Assembly: GCF_900156165.1 (NCBI RefSeq)
Contig: NZ_FTMY01000001.1
Coordinates: forward strand, 248,001 to 312,000
Source of the DNA: Pseudacidovorax sp. RU35E
Lineage (GTDB): Bacteria > Pseudomonadota > Gammaproteobacteria > Burkholderiales > Burkholderiaceae_C
Length of the DNA stretch: 64,000 nt
Direction of reading: 5' to 3'
Of this stretch, positions 9,994-19,104 are shown piece after piece. A program made the position numbers and the translations under genes. The notes under the pieces are model-generated. The model was given only the letters and a program-made list of their open reading frames with translations. It did no database searches and was not told the DNA's origin. Position 1 is the stretch's first letter; the number at the start of each line of letters is the position of its first letter.

Positions 9994-10664
9994 CCACCAC
10001 TGCCTCCCGCCCGCCCGTCGAAATCGAGACCGGCCCCGATCCCCGCGCCACCGTGATGCTGATGCACGGGCTGGGGGCCGACGGCAACGACTTCGTGCCC
10101 ATCGTCCGCGAGATGCAAGGCGCGCTGGCGGGCGTCGGCCCTGTGCGTTTCGTCTTTCCGAATGCGCCGGTGCGGCCGGTGACCATCAACGGCGGCTATG
10201 TCATGCCGGCGTGGTACGACATCCTGGGCCCGGGCAGGCCCGAGGACGAGGCGGGGCTGCGCCAGTCCATGGCGGCCATCGAGGAGCTGCTCGCCCGTGA
10301 GCGCGAGCGTGGCATTCCCAGCGAGCGCACGGTGATCGCCGGCTTCTCGCAGGGCTGCGCGATGGCGCTGCTCACCGGCCTGCGCCATGCCTCGCCACTG
10401 GCCGGCATCGTGGGTCTGTCGGGCTATCTGCCGCTGGCGGATCGCACCGCCACCGAGCGTCACGCGGCCAACCACGCCACGCCGATCTTCCTGGCCCATG
10501 GCACGCGGGACAACGTCGTGGTGCTGCCGCGCGCCGAGCTTGCGCGCGACACGCTGCAGGGCCTGGGCCATGCGGTGGAGTGGCATGCCTATCCCATGGA
10601 GCACACCGTGTGCATGGAAGAGATCGCCGACATCGCTGCCTTCCTGCAGCGCGTTCTGGCCTGA
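9990..10664 (+). CDS. alpha/beta-hydrolase, phospholipase/carboxylesterase family (YpfH-like)
   Basis: A 224-residue cytoplasmic serine hydrolase. The catalytic triad is readable: Ser120 in GFSQG, Asp174 in AHGTRDNVV and His205 in MEHTVC. The oxyanion region is MLMHGLGADGNDF. Sequence pattern and length match bacterial carboxylesterases of the acyl-protein-thioesterase-like group, which act on short-chain esters. The start overlaps the stop of the exported protein upstream. Confidence 0.9.
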   Translation: MTTTASRPPVEIETGPDPRATVMLMHGLGADGNDFVPIVREMQGALAGVGPVRFVFPNAPVRPVTINGGYVMPAWYDILGPGRPEDEAGLRQSMAAIEELLARERERGIPSERTVIAGFSQGCAMALLTGLRHASPLAGIVGLSGYLPLADRTATERHAANHATPIFLAHGTRDNVVVLPRAELARDTLQGLGHAVEWHAYPMEHTVCMEEIADIAAFLQRVLA

Positions 10665-10670
10665 GTCGAG

Positions 10671-10729
10671 CCTGCTGCCGCACGAGGACGAGGGGCCCTG
10701 AAAAGGGTGAGAGGACCCTCGGCGGCAGG
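10671..10729. repeat. imperfect palindrome between the esterase and gshA
   Basis: Arms CCTGCTGCCG (10671-10680) and CGGCGGCAGG (10720-10729) pair with one mismatch, and inner GAGGGG/CCCTC segments can extend the stem. It lies just after the esterase stop and about 50 bp before the gshA start. There is no T-run, so it is either a Rho-assisted end of the upstream transcript or leader structure of gshA. Confidence 0.4.
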
Positions 10730-10776
10730 ACTGCGCGGCCGGTGTTACCGTCCGCCCGAACCCCAGATTTGAGACG

Positions 10777-12348
10777 ATGCACATGAACAGACTTCAACAA
10801 CGTCTGGGCGGCCTGGCGCCGACCCGGATCCAGGGCATCCGTCGCGGCATCGAGAAGGAAAGCCTGCGCGCGCAGCCCGATGGCAAGCTCGCCCTCACGC
10901 CGCATCCCGCCGCGCTGGGCAGCGCGCTCACGCATCCCCACATCACCACCGACTTCAGCGAATCCCAGCTGGAACTGATCACCGGCGTGCATGCCGACGT
11001 CGACGCCTGCGTTGCCGAACTGACCGAGGTGCACCAGTTCACCTACCGTGCGCTTCGCGAGGCCGGCGGCGACGAGACGATGTGGGTGTCCAGCATGCCC
11101 TGTGGCCTGCCGTCGGACGAGACCATTCCCCTGGGGCGCTACGGCACCTCCAACGTCGGGCGCGCCAAGAGCGTCTATCGAATGGGCCTGGGCCATCGCT
11201 ATGGCCGGCGCATGCAGACCATCTCCGGCATCCACTACAACTGGTCCATGCCCGAGGTGTCCAGCGAGGACTACTTCGCGCTGATCCGCAACTTCCGTCG
11301 ACAGGCCTTCCTGCTGCTGGTGCTGTTCGGCGCCTCGCCGGCCGTGTGCGCGAGCTTCGTCGAAGGGCGTCCGCATGCGCTCGACCCGATCGGCGAATAC
11401 ACCATGCACAAGCCCCATGCGACCTCGCTGCGCATGGGCCGCCTGGGCTACCAGAGCGAGGCGCAGGCTTCGCTGTTCGTCAGCTACAACGGCCTGGACG
11501 GCTACGGTGCCTCGCTGGCCGATGCGCTGACGCGCCCCTATGCGCCCTATGAGGCCATCGGCGTGCGCAATCTGGGTGGCGAATACAACCAGCTCGCCAC
11601 CACGCTGCTGCAGATCGAGAACGAGTTCTACGGCTCGATCCGGCCCAAGCGCGTCATCTTCCCCGGCGAACGTCCGCTGCATGCGCTGCGCGAGCGCGGC
11701 GTCGAGTACGTCGAGGTGCGGCTGATGGACCTCGACCCGTTCGAGCCGGTGGGCATCAGCGCGCAGACCATGCGCTTCCTGGACGTCTTCCTGCTGCAGT
11801 GCCTGTTGCGGGAGAGCCCGCCAGACAGCCGCGAAGAGATCGTCGAGATGAAGCACAACCAGCACCTGGTGGCCGAGTCCGGACGCGAGCCTGGCCTGAC
11901 GCTGCGCCGTGGTGGGCAGGAAGTGCTGCTGACCGACTGGGGCCGCGAGATCCTGGCCGAATGCCGGCCCATCGCCGAGGCCATGGATGCAGCCCTCGGC
12001 GGCGGCGATGCGCATGCGCGCGCGGTCGAGGCGGCTGTCCAGTCGCTGGCTCTGCCCGACACCCTGCCGTCGGCCCGCGTGCTGCAGGCCATGGCGGCCT
12101 CGCATGCGGATTCCTTCACCGGCTTCGTGATCGAGCGCTCGCGCCAGGCGCAGAGGGCGTTGCTGGACATGCCCTGGACCCCCGAGCAGCAGGCACGCTA
12201 CGAGGCCATGAGCGCCGACTCCGTCCAGGTGCAGCAACAGATCGAAGCCAGCGACACGATGCCCTTCGAGGAGTACCGCCAGCAGTACACCTCGCCGGGC
12301 CGACTCGGCCTGCGGCCCGTCAAGGGCGACGTCCTGCTCGCCATCTGA
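10777..12348 (+). CDS. gshA: glutamate-cysteine ligase (gamma-glutamylcysteine synthetase)
   Basis: Catalyses ATP-dependent joining of glutamate and cysteine, the first and rate-limiting step of glutathione synthesis. The 523-residue length is close to E. coli GshA (518). Recognisable blocks are RGIEKESLRA near the N-terminus, TDFSESQLELIT, the MPCGLPSDE block, ISGIHYNWSMP and YVEVRLMDLDPF, all typical of the proteobacterial type-1 family. A second ATG at 10783 is an alternative start. The partner gshB is not in the window, and the gene seems monocistronic. An imperfect hairpin lies in its upstream region. Confidence 0.95.
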   Translation: MHMNRLQQRLGGLAPTRIQGIRRGIEKESLRAQPDGKLALTPHPAALGSALTHPHITTDFSESQLELITGVHADVDACVAELTEVHQFTYRALREAGGDETMWVSSMPCGLPSDETIPLGRYGTSNVGRAKSVYRMGLGHRYGRRMQTISGIHYNWSMPEVSSEDYFALIRNFRRQAFLLLVLFGASPAVCASFVEGRPHALDPIGEYTMHKPHATSLRMGRLGYQSEAQASLFVSYNGLDGYGASLADALTRPYAPYEAIGVRNLGGEYNQLATTLLQIENEFYGSIRPKRVIFPGERPLHALRERGVEYVEVRLMDLDPFEPVGISAQTMRFLDVFLLQCLLRESPPDSREEIVEMKHNQHLVAESGREPGLTLRRGGQEVLLTDWGREILAECRPIAEAMDAALGGGDAHARAVEAAVQSLALPDTLPSARVLQAMAASHADSFTGFVIERSRQAQRALLDMPWTPEQQARYEAMSADSVQVQQQIEASDTMPFEEYRQQYTSPGRLGLRPVKGDVLLAI

Positions 12349-12461
12349 ATCCGGTCCCGCGCCGTAGCCCGCGGCGTTGCGTGGCTGGCGTCATGAATCC
12401 GTCACAGCCCTGAGCGCCAATCGGGGCCGCCTGACGCACGGTGCGCAGGCGACAACGACGG

Positions 12462-14615
12462 ATGAAGATGCGCAAGAGAACACGACATGCGATGAGGGGC
12501 TGGGCGGCCGTGGCGGGGACGAGCCTGCTGCTGGCAGCCTGCGGTGGCGGCGGCAGCAACAGCAACTGGGTGCCCTTCGCTGGCACCTCGTCGGGCAGCG
12601 GCAGCGGCACATCCCCGGGCAATGGCACCGGCGCCAGCACGGCTCCGGCGACAGGCACCACCACCGGCGTCTTCCTCGACGCAGCGGTCGAGGGCCTCGA
12701 CTACCAGGCTGGCAGCGCGACCATCGCACAGACCGATGCGCAGGGCCGCTTCCAGTGCAAGCCAGGCGATGTGGTGCGCTTCCGCGCCGGTGCGCTCGAC
12801 CTGGGCAGTGCGTCCTGCGGCACCATCGTCACGCCGCTGACCCTCGCCGGCCAGGCCAACAGCGCCGCAGGCCTCCAGGCCGATGCCGTGGTCAACCGCC
12901 TGCTGGCATTGCAGTCGCTCGATGACGACGGCGATCCGTCCAACGGCATCCGCCTGACGTCCGAGCTCAAGGCCCGCCTCCGGGCTGGCGCGCTCGACTT
13001 CTCGGCTGCACCTGCTGCCTTCAACACCGCGCTGCAAGCGCTGCTGGTCGCGCTCCCGGCACCGTGGTCTGCGCGCACCGTGGACGACAGTCGCCGCCTG
13101 CTGGCGCGCGAGCATTTCGAGAACACGCTGGCTTCGGCGGCGGGCACGCCCATCGCGACCAGCGCCAGCCAGACCAATGCCCTCGGCACGCTTGGCATCA
13201 GCGTGACCCGCTACCAGCTGCAGGCAGACGCCAAGTACTACGTGCCCTACGAAGGCGCGCAGGCCGCCGTGAAGGCCGACTTCCCGATGGGCTTTCTGCC
13301 GGCCTATGGCTCGGGCCTGGCCTTCAAGGGCAAGACCGACGACGGCACGCTGGAGTTCTACGCCGTGACGGACCGCGGTCCCAACGGCGATGGTCCCACG
13401 GTGCCGGTGCCTGGCGACACGGGCGGCGCGACCAGCGTGAGCAAGGTGTTCCCTGCGCCGTCGTTCACGCCCAGCTTCGGCCTCGTGCGTGTCGGCAAGA
13501 ACGGTGCCGTGCTGGCATCGAGCACGGCCCTGCGTGTGGATGCACAGACCAAGGTCACGGGCCTGCCGCCCAAGGCGGGCAGCGTGGGCTCCACCGGCGA
13601 GATCCCGCTCACCGATACCTACGTCTTCGATGCCGCCAAATCGGGCTTCGATGCCAACGGCCTCGACCCCGAATCGATGGTCTACGACAAGGCCCGCAAC
13701 GTGCTGTGGACCAGCGACGAGTACGGCCCCTTCGTGGCCCGCGTCAACATCGCCACCGGCGTGATCGAGAAGAAGTACGCGCCGGGCAACGGACTGCCGG
13801 CCATCTTCGCCAAACGCCGTCTGAACCGCGGCATGGAAGGTCTGACGCTGGACGCGGCCACGGGCCGCCTGCACGGCTTCCTGCAGAGCCCGATCGATCC
13901 GAAGGACGGCAGCGGCAAGTCGCTCAAGGCCAAGCCGCCGGGCGGCAGCAGCACCGACGTGCGCCATATCGCGAAGTTCGCGCGCTGGGTGGAATTCGAT
14001 CCGGCGACGGAGACCTCGAAGTCCTACGCCTATCCCATCGACGGCTTGGCCTACGACAAGGACCGCACCGGCAACGCCAAGCTGGGCGACGTGGTGAGCC
14101 TGGGCAACGGCCGCTTCATCGTCATCGAGCAGGGCGCGCGCAAGAGCGACGGCAAGGTCATGAACAAGCTGATGCTGGTCGAGCTGCCGGCTGCTGCCAC
14201 CGACATCGCGGCGATGGATGAGAACCTGGAGATCAGCAGCATCACGCAGGCCGCCTCGAACGGCGTCAACTACGCCAACGTGGTCACGATGAAAAAGACC
14301 GAGCTGCTGGACTTGAACGCGCTGGGCTGGCTGGCGGAGAAGGCCGAAGGCCTGGCCCTGGTGGACGACAACACGCTGGCCCTGGTCAACGACGACGACT
14401 TCGGCCTGTCCACGGTGCTGCTGGACGCCAACGGCAACAAGGTCGATGGCAGCGTCGAGGACTGCACCTTCGATGCCAGCGGCAACATCGTCAGCGGCTG
14501 CCCGGCCGGTGTGGTCAAGGCCCGCATCACGCGCGGCAGCGACCTGGAGCGCCCCACGCGTGTCTGGCTCATCAAGCTGGACCGCGCACTGTCGGGGCTG
14601 CGGCTGCCCGGTTGA
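12462..14615 (+). CDS. lipoprotein with esterase-like phytase domain
   Basis: A 717-residue exported protein. The N-terminus is a lipoprotein signal with lipobox LLLAAC (Cys27 from ATG 12462), followed by a Gly/Ser/Thr-rich linker. After a ~170-residue region comes a beta-propeller-like domain with motifs of the esterase-like phytase family: YAVTDRGPNGDGP, GLDPESMVYD, LWTSDEYGPFVARV, LNRGMEGLTLD and FIVIEQGARKSDGKV. It probably sits at the outer membrane and acts on a phosphate- or ester-containing substrate, which cannot be named. A GTG at 12441 is an in-frame alternative start, but ATG 12462 gives the better signal peptide. Confidence 0.82.
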   Translation: MKMRKRTRHAMRGWAAVAGTSLLLAACGGGGSNSNWVPFAGTSSGSGSGTSPGNGTGASTAPATGTTTGVFLDAAVEGLDYQAGSATIAQTDAQGRFQCKPGDVVRFRAGALDLGSASCGTIVTPLTLAGQANSAAGLQADAVVNRLLALQSLDDDGDPSNGIRLTSELKARLRAGALDFSAAPAAFNTALQALLVALPAPWSARTVDDSRRLLAREHFENTLASAAGTPIATSASQTNALGTLGISVTRYQLQADAKYYVPYEGAQAAVKADFPMGFLPAYGSGLAFKGKTDDGTLEFYAVTDRGPNGDGPTVPVPGDTGGATSVSKVFPAPSFTPSFGLVRVGKNGAVLASSTALRVDAQTKVTGLPPKAGSVGSTGEIPLTDTYVFDAAKSGFDANGLDPESMVYDKARNVLWTSDEYGPFVARVNIATGVIEKKYAPGNGLPAIFAKRRLNRGMEGLTLDAATGRLHGFLQSPIDPKDGSGKSLKAKPPGGSSTDVRHIAKFARWVEFDPATETSKSYAYPIDGLAYDKDRTGNAKLGDVVSLGNGRFIVIEQGARKSDGKVMNKLMLVELPAAATDIAAMDENLEISSITQAASNGVNYANVVTMKKTELLDLNALGWLAEKAEGLALVDDNTLALVNDDDFGLSTVLLDANGNKVDGSVEDCTFDASGNIVSGCPAGVVKARITRGSDLERPTRVWLIKLDRALSGLRLPG

Positions 14616-14663
14616 GCGAGGCCCGCCGTCGGCGGCGTGGCCATGTGCCGGACGGCCGGCGTC

Positions 14664-15644
14664 TCACTCCGGCTCGATGCCGGCGCTGCGGATCAACTGC
14701 GTCCAGCGCGCCAGTTCGCTGCGGCCGAAGTCCGCCAGCTCCTGTGGCGTGCTGGAGACGGGCTGGAGGCCGAGGGCGGCAAAGCGCTCGCGCAGGGCGG
14801 GGTTGTCGACGGCACGGCGTAGTTCCCGGGCGAGCCGGTCGATGACCGGAGCGGGCGTGCCGGCCGGCGCATACATCGCGTACCAGGCCAGCAGTTCGAA
14901 GCCCTTGAGCGTCTGGGCGATGGTCGGCACCTCGGGCAGCACGGTGACGCGTTCCAGGCTGCTCACGCCCAGGGCGCGCACTTTTCCGGCGCGCACCTGC
15001 GGCGTGCCGGTGGCCATGTCGGTGAACATCAGATCCACCTGGCCAGCCACCACGTCGTTGAGCGCCTGCGGAATGGTCTTGTACGGCACGTGCAGCATGT
15101 CGATGCCGGCCATGCTGGTGAGCATGGCGCCTGGCACCAAGGTGCCCGCGCTGCCCGACGCATAGGTCAGCTTGCCCGGCCGGGACTTGGCCAGGGCGAT
15201 GAGCTCCGGCACCGTGCGCACCGGCAGCGCGGGATTCACCACCAGCAGGGCCGGCGTATTGGCGATGCGGCCGATGGGCGCGAAATCTTTGACGGGGTCG
15301 TAGCCCAGCCGCTTCATGAGCGAGGGATTGGCCGCCTGCGTCGTGTTGGTGGTGACGAACAGCGTGTAGCCATCGGCGGGCGCGCGGGCCACGGCCTCGG
15401 CGCCGATGGAGCCATTGGCCCCCACGCGGTTGTCGATGATCACTGCCTGGCCCAGCGCGCGACTCAGCGGATCTCCGACGAGCCTGGCGACGATGTCGTT
15501 GCCGGATCCGGCGCCGAACGGAACGATCACGCGGATCGGTTTGGTGGGCCAGGCGGCCATGCCTTCCGCATGGGCGGCCCATGGCAGGAAGGCGGGCAGC
15601 GCGGCGGCCGAGCAGGCGGCGCGCAGGAAGGAGCGGCGGGTCAT
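14664..15644 (-). CDS. Bug-family tripartite tricarboxylate transporter receptor (Tat-exported)
   Basis: A 326-residue periplasmic solute-binding protein of the TctC/Bug family, common in Burkholderiales. The N-terminus TRRSFLRA is a twin-arginine (Tat) signal, cleaved near AHA26. Family motifs: IRVIVPFGAGSGNDIVAR, VIIDNRVGANGSIGA and LHVPYKTIPQALNDVVAGQ. It would capture a carboxylate or aromatic acid. No TctA/TctB permease gene is adjacent. It is the last gene behind a tautomerase and a hydrolase on the same strand, suggesting that its ligand is substrate or intermediate of their pathway. Confidence 0.92.
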   Translation of the reverse strand: MTRRSFLRAACSAAALPAFLPWAAHAEGMAAWPTKPIRVIVPFGAGSGNDIVARLVGDPLSRALGQAVIIDNRVGANGSIGAEAVARAPADGYTLFVTTNTTQAANPSLMKRLGYDPVKDFAPIGRIANTPALLVVNPALPVRTVPELIALAKSRPGKLTYASGSAGTLVPGAMLTSMAGIDMLHVPYKTIPQALNDVVAGQVDLMFTDMATGTPQVRAGKVRALGVSSLERVTVLPEVPTIAQTLKGFELLAWYAMYAPAGTPAPVIDRLARELRRAVDNPALRERFAALGLQPVSSTPQELADFGRSELARWTQLIRSAGIEPE

Positions 15645-15676
15645 GGTCTGGTTGTCTCCATCGGGAAAAGGCGGGA

Positions 15677-16660
15677 TCAGGCCGCGGTGCAGGCTTCGAG
15701 CCAGTCCAGCAGGCGTCGGCCCACGGCGTCGGAATTGCGATCCATCATGGGAAAGTGCGAGTTGCCATGCAGCCCTTCGGCCGGCAGATCGCAGCGGTCG
15801 ACGCGCACCTGCGCCGACTGGAGCGCGCGGCAGTAGGCATCCACGTTCTCGCGGTAGCGCAGCCAGATCGGGTGCAACGCCAGGAAGTCGCCCCACATGC
15901 ACAGATGGGGCGGCAGGGATACAGGGGGATCGGGCAGGGCGTCGGGGCGGGGCGCGCCCGAGGGCTCGATCGCCGCGACGGCGGCCACCTGGCCGGGCCA
16001 GCGCCGTGCGGCCTCCAGCGCAAAGCCGCCACCCTGGCTGTGCCCCACGACGATGCAACGTCCCATCCGGGTGAGCAGGGCGCCGTAGGCCGCCAGGGTG
16101 GCTTCTTCATGGCCCGCCCAGCGCGGCACCCACTGGGCGGCGAACCGATCGAAGGCCTCCACCGGAAACTGCTGGCCGTCGTGTGCCCGCCGGCCCTGTG
16201 CATGCGTCCGGTAGCCCTCGGCCGGGCCGATGCGGAACATGTCCCAGCCCTCGTCCAGGGTGCGGTGCAGCGGTGCCTGCGTGTAGATCTCGGGCCAGCG
16301 CGACCAGCCCGCGCGACCACGCTCGACTGCGTCGCAGACATAGACGTCGAAGCGGGCCCGCAGCAGGAGGTCGAGCCATCCGGGCCGCCCGTCCGGCGTG
16401 CTTTCCCAGTTGGCGCCGGTCATGCCGCCGCCGTGCCACAGCACCACCGGCAGCGGATGCCGCGGCTCAGCCTGGAGATAGGCCTGGACGTACATCTGTC
16501 CGCTGATGTAGTCGCCGTTCGGATCGACGGCGCGCATCGGGCCGTTCTGGGCGAAGCGCAGATGCTCGACGGGCAGGCCGCTCAGGCTGCGGATGCCGCC
16601 GCCGACGAAGAAGCTGGTGATCTGCCGAAGCTGCAGAGGCGCGGGTGAGGCGTGGGACAT
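15677..16660 (-). CDS. alpha/beta-fold hydrolase (putative esterase)
   Basis: A 327-residue serine hydrolase. Motifs: LPVVLWHGGGMTGANWE (oxyanion loop), VYVCDAVERGRAGWSRW, and the nucleophile elbow GHSQGG at about residue 200; a His near EGLHGNSHFPMMD is the likely catalytic base. No signal peptide. It lies 12 bp behind the tautomerase and 32 bp before the Bug receptor, all on the minus strand and divergent from a LysR regulator. An ester or lactone intermediate of a degradation pathway is a plausible substrate (inference). Confidence 0.85.
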   Translation of the reverse strand: MSHASPAPLQLRQITSFFVGGGIRSLSGLPVEHLRFAQNGPMRAVDPNGDYISGQMYVQAYLQAEPRHPLPVVLWHGGGMTGANWESTPDGRPGWLDLLLRARFDVYVCDAVERGRAGWSRWPEIYTQAPLHRTLDEGWDMFRIGPAEGYRTHAQGRRAHDGQQFPVEAFDRFAAQWVPRWAGHEEATLAAYGALLTRMGRCIVVGHSQGGGFALEAARRWPGQVAAVAAIEPSGAPRPDALPDPPVSLPPHLCMWGDFLALHPIWLRYRENVDAYCRALQSAQVRVDRCDLPAEGLHGNSHFPMMDRNSDAVGRRLLDWLEACTAA

Positions 16661-16672
16661 CTGTGGGCCGTT

Positions 16673-16993
16673 TCAGTGGCGGGCGTGCAGCGTGGCCTGG
16701 TCGATGGCAAAGCAGCGGATGCGTGGCACGGTGCCCAGGTGGCGCCGCACCGCTTGCTCGGCCCCGTCCATGAAGGCCGCGAGTGCCTGCCCATCGCGGT
16801 AGGGCTGGTCACGGTAGTGCGCTTCGAGCAGCACCGCCGCGCCGCGCGGCGAGACCGCCTGCATGAGCACGATCTGGATGGCGGAAGGCTGGGCGCGCAG
16901 GGGGCCGGTACACAGCAGCTCCAGCTCCTGGGCGAGGGCCTCGGCCGTGTCGACGGTCACGGCTTGGGCGGTGAAGAGTTTGATGACGGGCAT
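16673..16993 (-). CDS. tautomerase-superfamily protein
   Basis: A 106-residue protein beginning MPVIKLFTAQAV. Pro2 after the start Met is the hallmark catalytic base of 4-oxalocrotonate tautomerase/MIF-type enzymes, and the length and beta-alpha-beta pattern fit a fused double-unit tautomerase. Members interconvert keto and enol forms of ring-cleavage products. It is the first gene of the tautomerase-hydrolase-receptor run and is divergent from the LysR gene at 17083. The substrate is unknown. Confidence 0.68.
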   Translation of the reverse strand: MPVIKLFTAQAVTVDTAEALAQELELLCTGPLRAQPSAIQIVLMQAVSPRGAAVLLEAHYRDQPYRDGQALAAFMDGAEQAVRRHLGTVPRIRCFAIDQATLHARH

Positions 16994-17082
16994 CGCAGGC
17001 GCAATCGGGTCGGACGGGATGGGGCCGGATTGTGGAAAGTGCCATCCATTCGGTAAATTGCTTTCTTTTGCGCGATTCATGC
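16994..17082. promoter_or_regulatory. divergent LysR-type control region
   Basis: The 89-bp gap between the divergent tautomerase and LysR genes is markedly AT-rich in its right half (17030-17075). LysR proteins usually bind such divergent gaps and control both sides. An imperfect T-N11-A-like element can be drawn around CCATTCGGTAAAT, but no single site is convincing. This is annotation by position plus family knowledge. Confidence 0.4.
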
Positions 17083-18009
17083 ATGCCATCGATCAATTAC
17101 CGCACCGACGATCTGCGCGCCCTGGTGGCGCTGCATGCCTGCGGCAGCTTCGTGCGGGCCGCGGGCCAGCTCCACATCACGCAGCCCGCCTTCAGCCGGC
17201 GCATCGCGCAACTGGAATTGGCGGTCGATGGGCCGCTGGTCGAGCGCACGACGCGCAAGGTGGCCCTGACGACGCTGGGCCTGGATCTGGTGCGACAGGC
17301 CGGGCCGATGCTGGCGCAACTGGACGAGGCCGTCTCGGAGGCGCGCGGCAGTGCGCGCGGCGAGTCCGGCCGGCTGGCCGTGGCCTGCATCACGACGGTG
17401 GTCTATGCCGTGATGCCGCCGGTGCTCAAGGCCTTCCAGCAGGAATACCCGAGGCTGAGGCTGCATCTGCGGGACGACACCGGTCAGCGCGTGGCGCAGG
17501 CCGTGATGGCACGCGAGGCCGAGTTCGGCATCGGCGTGCTCAGCGGGCTCGGGCCGGCGCTCGTCACCGAGCATTGCGTGGACGATCCCTACGTCATCGC
17601 CTTCGCGCCGGGGCACCCGCTGGAGCGGCTGGCGCGTGTGCCCTGGCGCGTGCTCAGTACCTTCCGGGTCGTCGCGCTGCGTTCCACCAGCGCCAATCGC
17701 CAGCAGATGGATGCGGCGCTGGCGGCGGCGGGCATCGCCGTGCCTTGGTTCGACGAGGTCGAACACCTGTCCTCGATGCTGGGCCTGCTGCGCGGTGGCG
17801 TGGGCATCGGCGTGCTGCCCCGGCTGGCGCTGCAGTCGGCGGGCGGCAGCGAATTGCTCACGCGGCCGTTGGAGGCGCCGACCGTGGTGCGGCCCGTCGG
17901 GCTGTTGCGTCGCCAGGACGCCGTGCTCACCGAGCCGGCGCAGCGGCTGTGGCAGCTGCTGCGCAGCCACCTCGCGGGCGTTCAGGCGCAGTCCGCAGCC
18001 GCGTGCTGA
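17083..18009 (+). CDS. LysR-family transcriptional regulator
   Basis: A 308-residue regulator. The N-terminal helix-turn-helix reads LRALVALHACGSFVRAAGQLHITQPAFSRRIAQLE, here noted by its ends only (residues ~10-45: LRALVAL to FSRRIAQLE). The rest is a ligand-binding domain that would sense a small effector. I chose ATG 17083 (MPSINYRTDD), which places the HTH at the usual distance; ATG 17032 would add 17 unusual residues. It is divergent from the tautomerase-hydrolase-Bug receptor genes and most likely controls them in response to a pathway intermediate. Confidence 0.9.
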   Translation: MPSINYRTDDLRALVALHACGSFVRAAGQLHITQPAFSRRIAQLELAVDGPLVERTTRKVALTTLGLDLVRQAGPMLAQLDEAVSEARGSARGESGRLAVACITTVVYAVMPPVLKAFQQEYPRLRLHLRDDTGQRVAQAVMAREAEFGIGVLSGLGPALVTEHCVDDPYVIAFAPGHPLERLARVPWRVLSTFRVVALRSTSANRQQMDAALAAAGIAVPWFDEVEHLSSMLGLLRGGVGIGVLPRLALQSAGGSELLTRPLEAPTVVRPVGLLRRQDAVLTEPAQRLWQLLRSHLAGVQAQSAAAC

Positions 18010-18078
18010 GGTGGCACGGCCTGCCTTGCTGCATCCGCCCGGCCGCGACGACTGACCTGACCGGGTTTGCGCCGGGCG

Positions 18079-19089
18079 TCAGCCGCGCGTCTTCCAGCCC
18101 TGCAGATGCCGCTCGGCCAGTTGCGTCAGAGCGGCCATCCAGTCCGGGTCCTCGTTCAGGCAGGGGATGTAGTGGAAGGCCTCGCCGCCCGATTCGAGGA
18201 AGGCCTCGCGGGCCTCCATGGCGATCTCTTCCAGCGTCTCCAGGCAGTCGGCCGGAAAGCCCGGGCACATCACGTCCACGCTCTTGAGGCCCTGCTTGGC
18301 CAGCTCGCGCAAGGTGGGCTCGGTGTAGGGCTGCAGCCATTCGGCGGCACCGAAGCGCGACTGGAAGGTGGCGCGCCAGGCGTCGGGCGCAAGCCCCAGC
18401 CGTGCGGCGAGCAACTGGGCCGTGCGCAGGCATTGCTGCTCGTACGGATCGCCCAGCTTGATGTTGCGCGCTGGGATGCCGTGGAAGCTCATCACCAGCA
18501 TGGCGCCGCGGCCGTTGGCCTGCCAGTGGCGCTCCACGCTGCGGGCCAGGGTGTCGATGTAGGCCGCATCGTCGTGGTAGTCGGCCACGAAGCGAAGTTC
18601 GGGCACGCGACGCGCCTGGCCGCACCAGGCATTGACGGCGTCGACCATGCTGGCCGTGGTGGTGCCCGAGTACTGGGGGTAGGCCTGCAGCACCAGCACA
18701 CGGTGGATGCCTGCATCGGCCAGCTGTTGAAGCCGGGTGGCGACCGAGGGCTCTCCATAGCGCATCGCGTGCAGCACCTGGACCCGGCCATGCCCTGCCT
18801 GCGCGAGACCCTCACCGAGCAGCCGGGCCTGCGCCTCGGTATGCACGGCCAGCGGCGATCCCTGCGGCGTCCAGACGCTGGCGTACTTGGCCGCGGACTT
18901 GGCCGGCCTCACGCGCAGGATGATGCCGTGCAGGATCGGCAGCCAGGCGGCGCGGGGGATCTCGACCACGCGCGGATCGCCCAGGAACTGGGCCAGATAG
19001 GGCCGGACGGCAGCGGCGGTGGGGGCGGCCGGCGAGCCCAGGTTGCACCAGAGGACGGCCGCGCCAGCGGAAGGGGACGAAGAAGGCAT
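18079..19089 (-). CDS. hemH: ferrochelatase
   Basis: Inserts Fe2+ into protoporphyrin IX, the last step of protohaem synthesis. 336 residues. Recognised motifs: LWCNLGSPAAPT near the N-terminus, LQAYPQYSGTTTASM, the catalytic-His segment MSFHGIPARNI, the WLQPYTEPTL block, VMCPGFPADCLETLEEI and YIPCLNED with the conserved Asn/Glu. The start at ATG 19089 leaves only 15 bp before the divergent HAD gene start, so its promoter must overlap that gene or the transcript is leaderless. No other haem gene is adjacent. Confidence 0.95.
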   Translation of the reverse strand: MPSSSPSAGAAVLWCNLGSPAAPTAAAVRPYLAQFLGDPRVVEIPRAAWLPILHGIILRVRPAKSAAKYASVWTPQGSPLAVHTEAQARLLGEGLAQAGHGRVQVLHAMRYGEPSVATRLQQLADAGIHRVLVLQAYPQYSGTTTASMVDAVNAWCGQARRVPELRFVADYHDDAAYIDTLARSVERHWQANGRGAMLVMSFHGIPARNIKLGDPYEQQCLRTAQLLAARLGLAPDAWRATFQSRFGAAEWLQPYTEPTLRELAKQGLKSVDVMCPGFPADCLETLEEIAMEAREAFLESGGEAFHYIPCLNEDPDWMAALTQLAERHLQGWKTRG

Positions 19090-19104
19090 GCGGTATTCTG
19101 GTGC

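Noticed and set aside
10372-12237. 621-residue antisense frame over gshA
   Set aside because: No domain, His/Gln/Arg-rich as expected for antisense of GC-rich coding DNA; gshA is unambiguous.
12402-13967. 521-residue antisense frame over the phytase-like lipoprotein
   Set aside because: Antisense shadow; the sense frame has a lipobox and family motifs.
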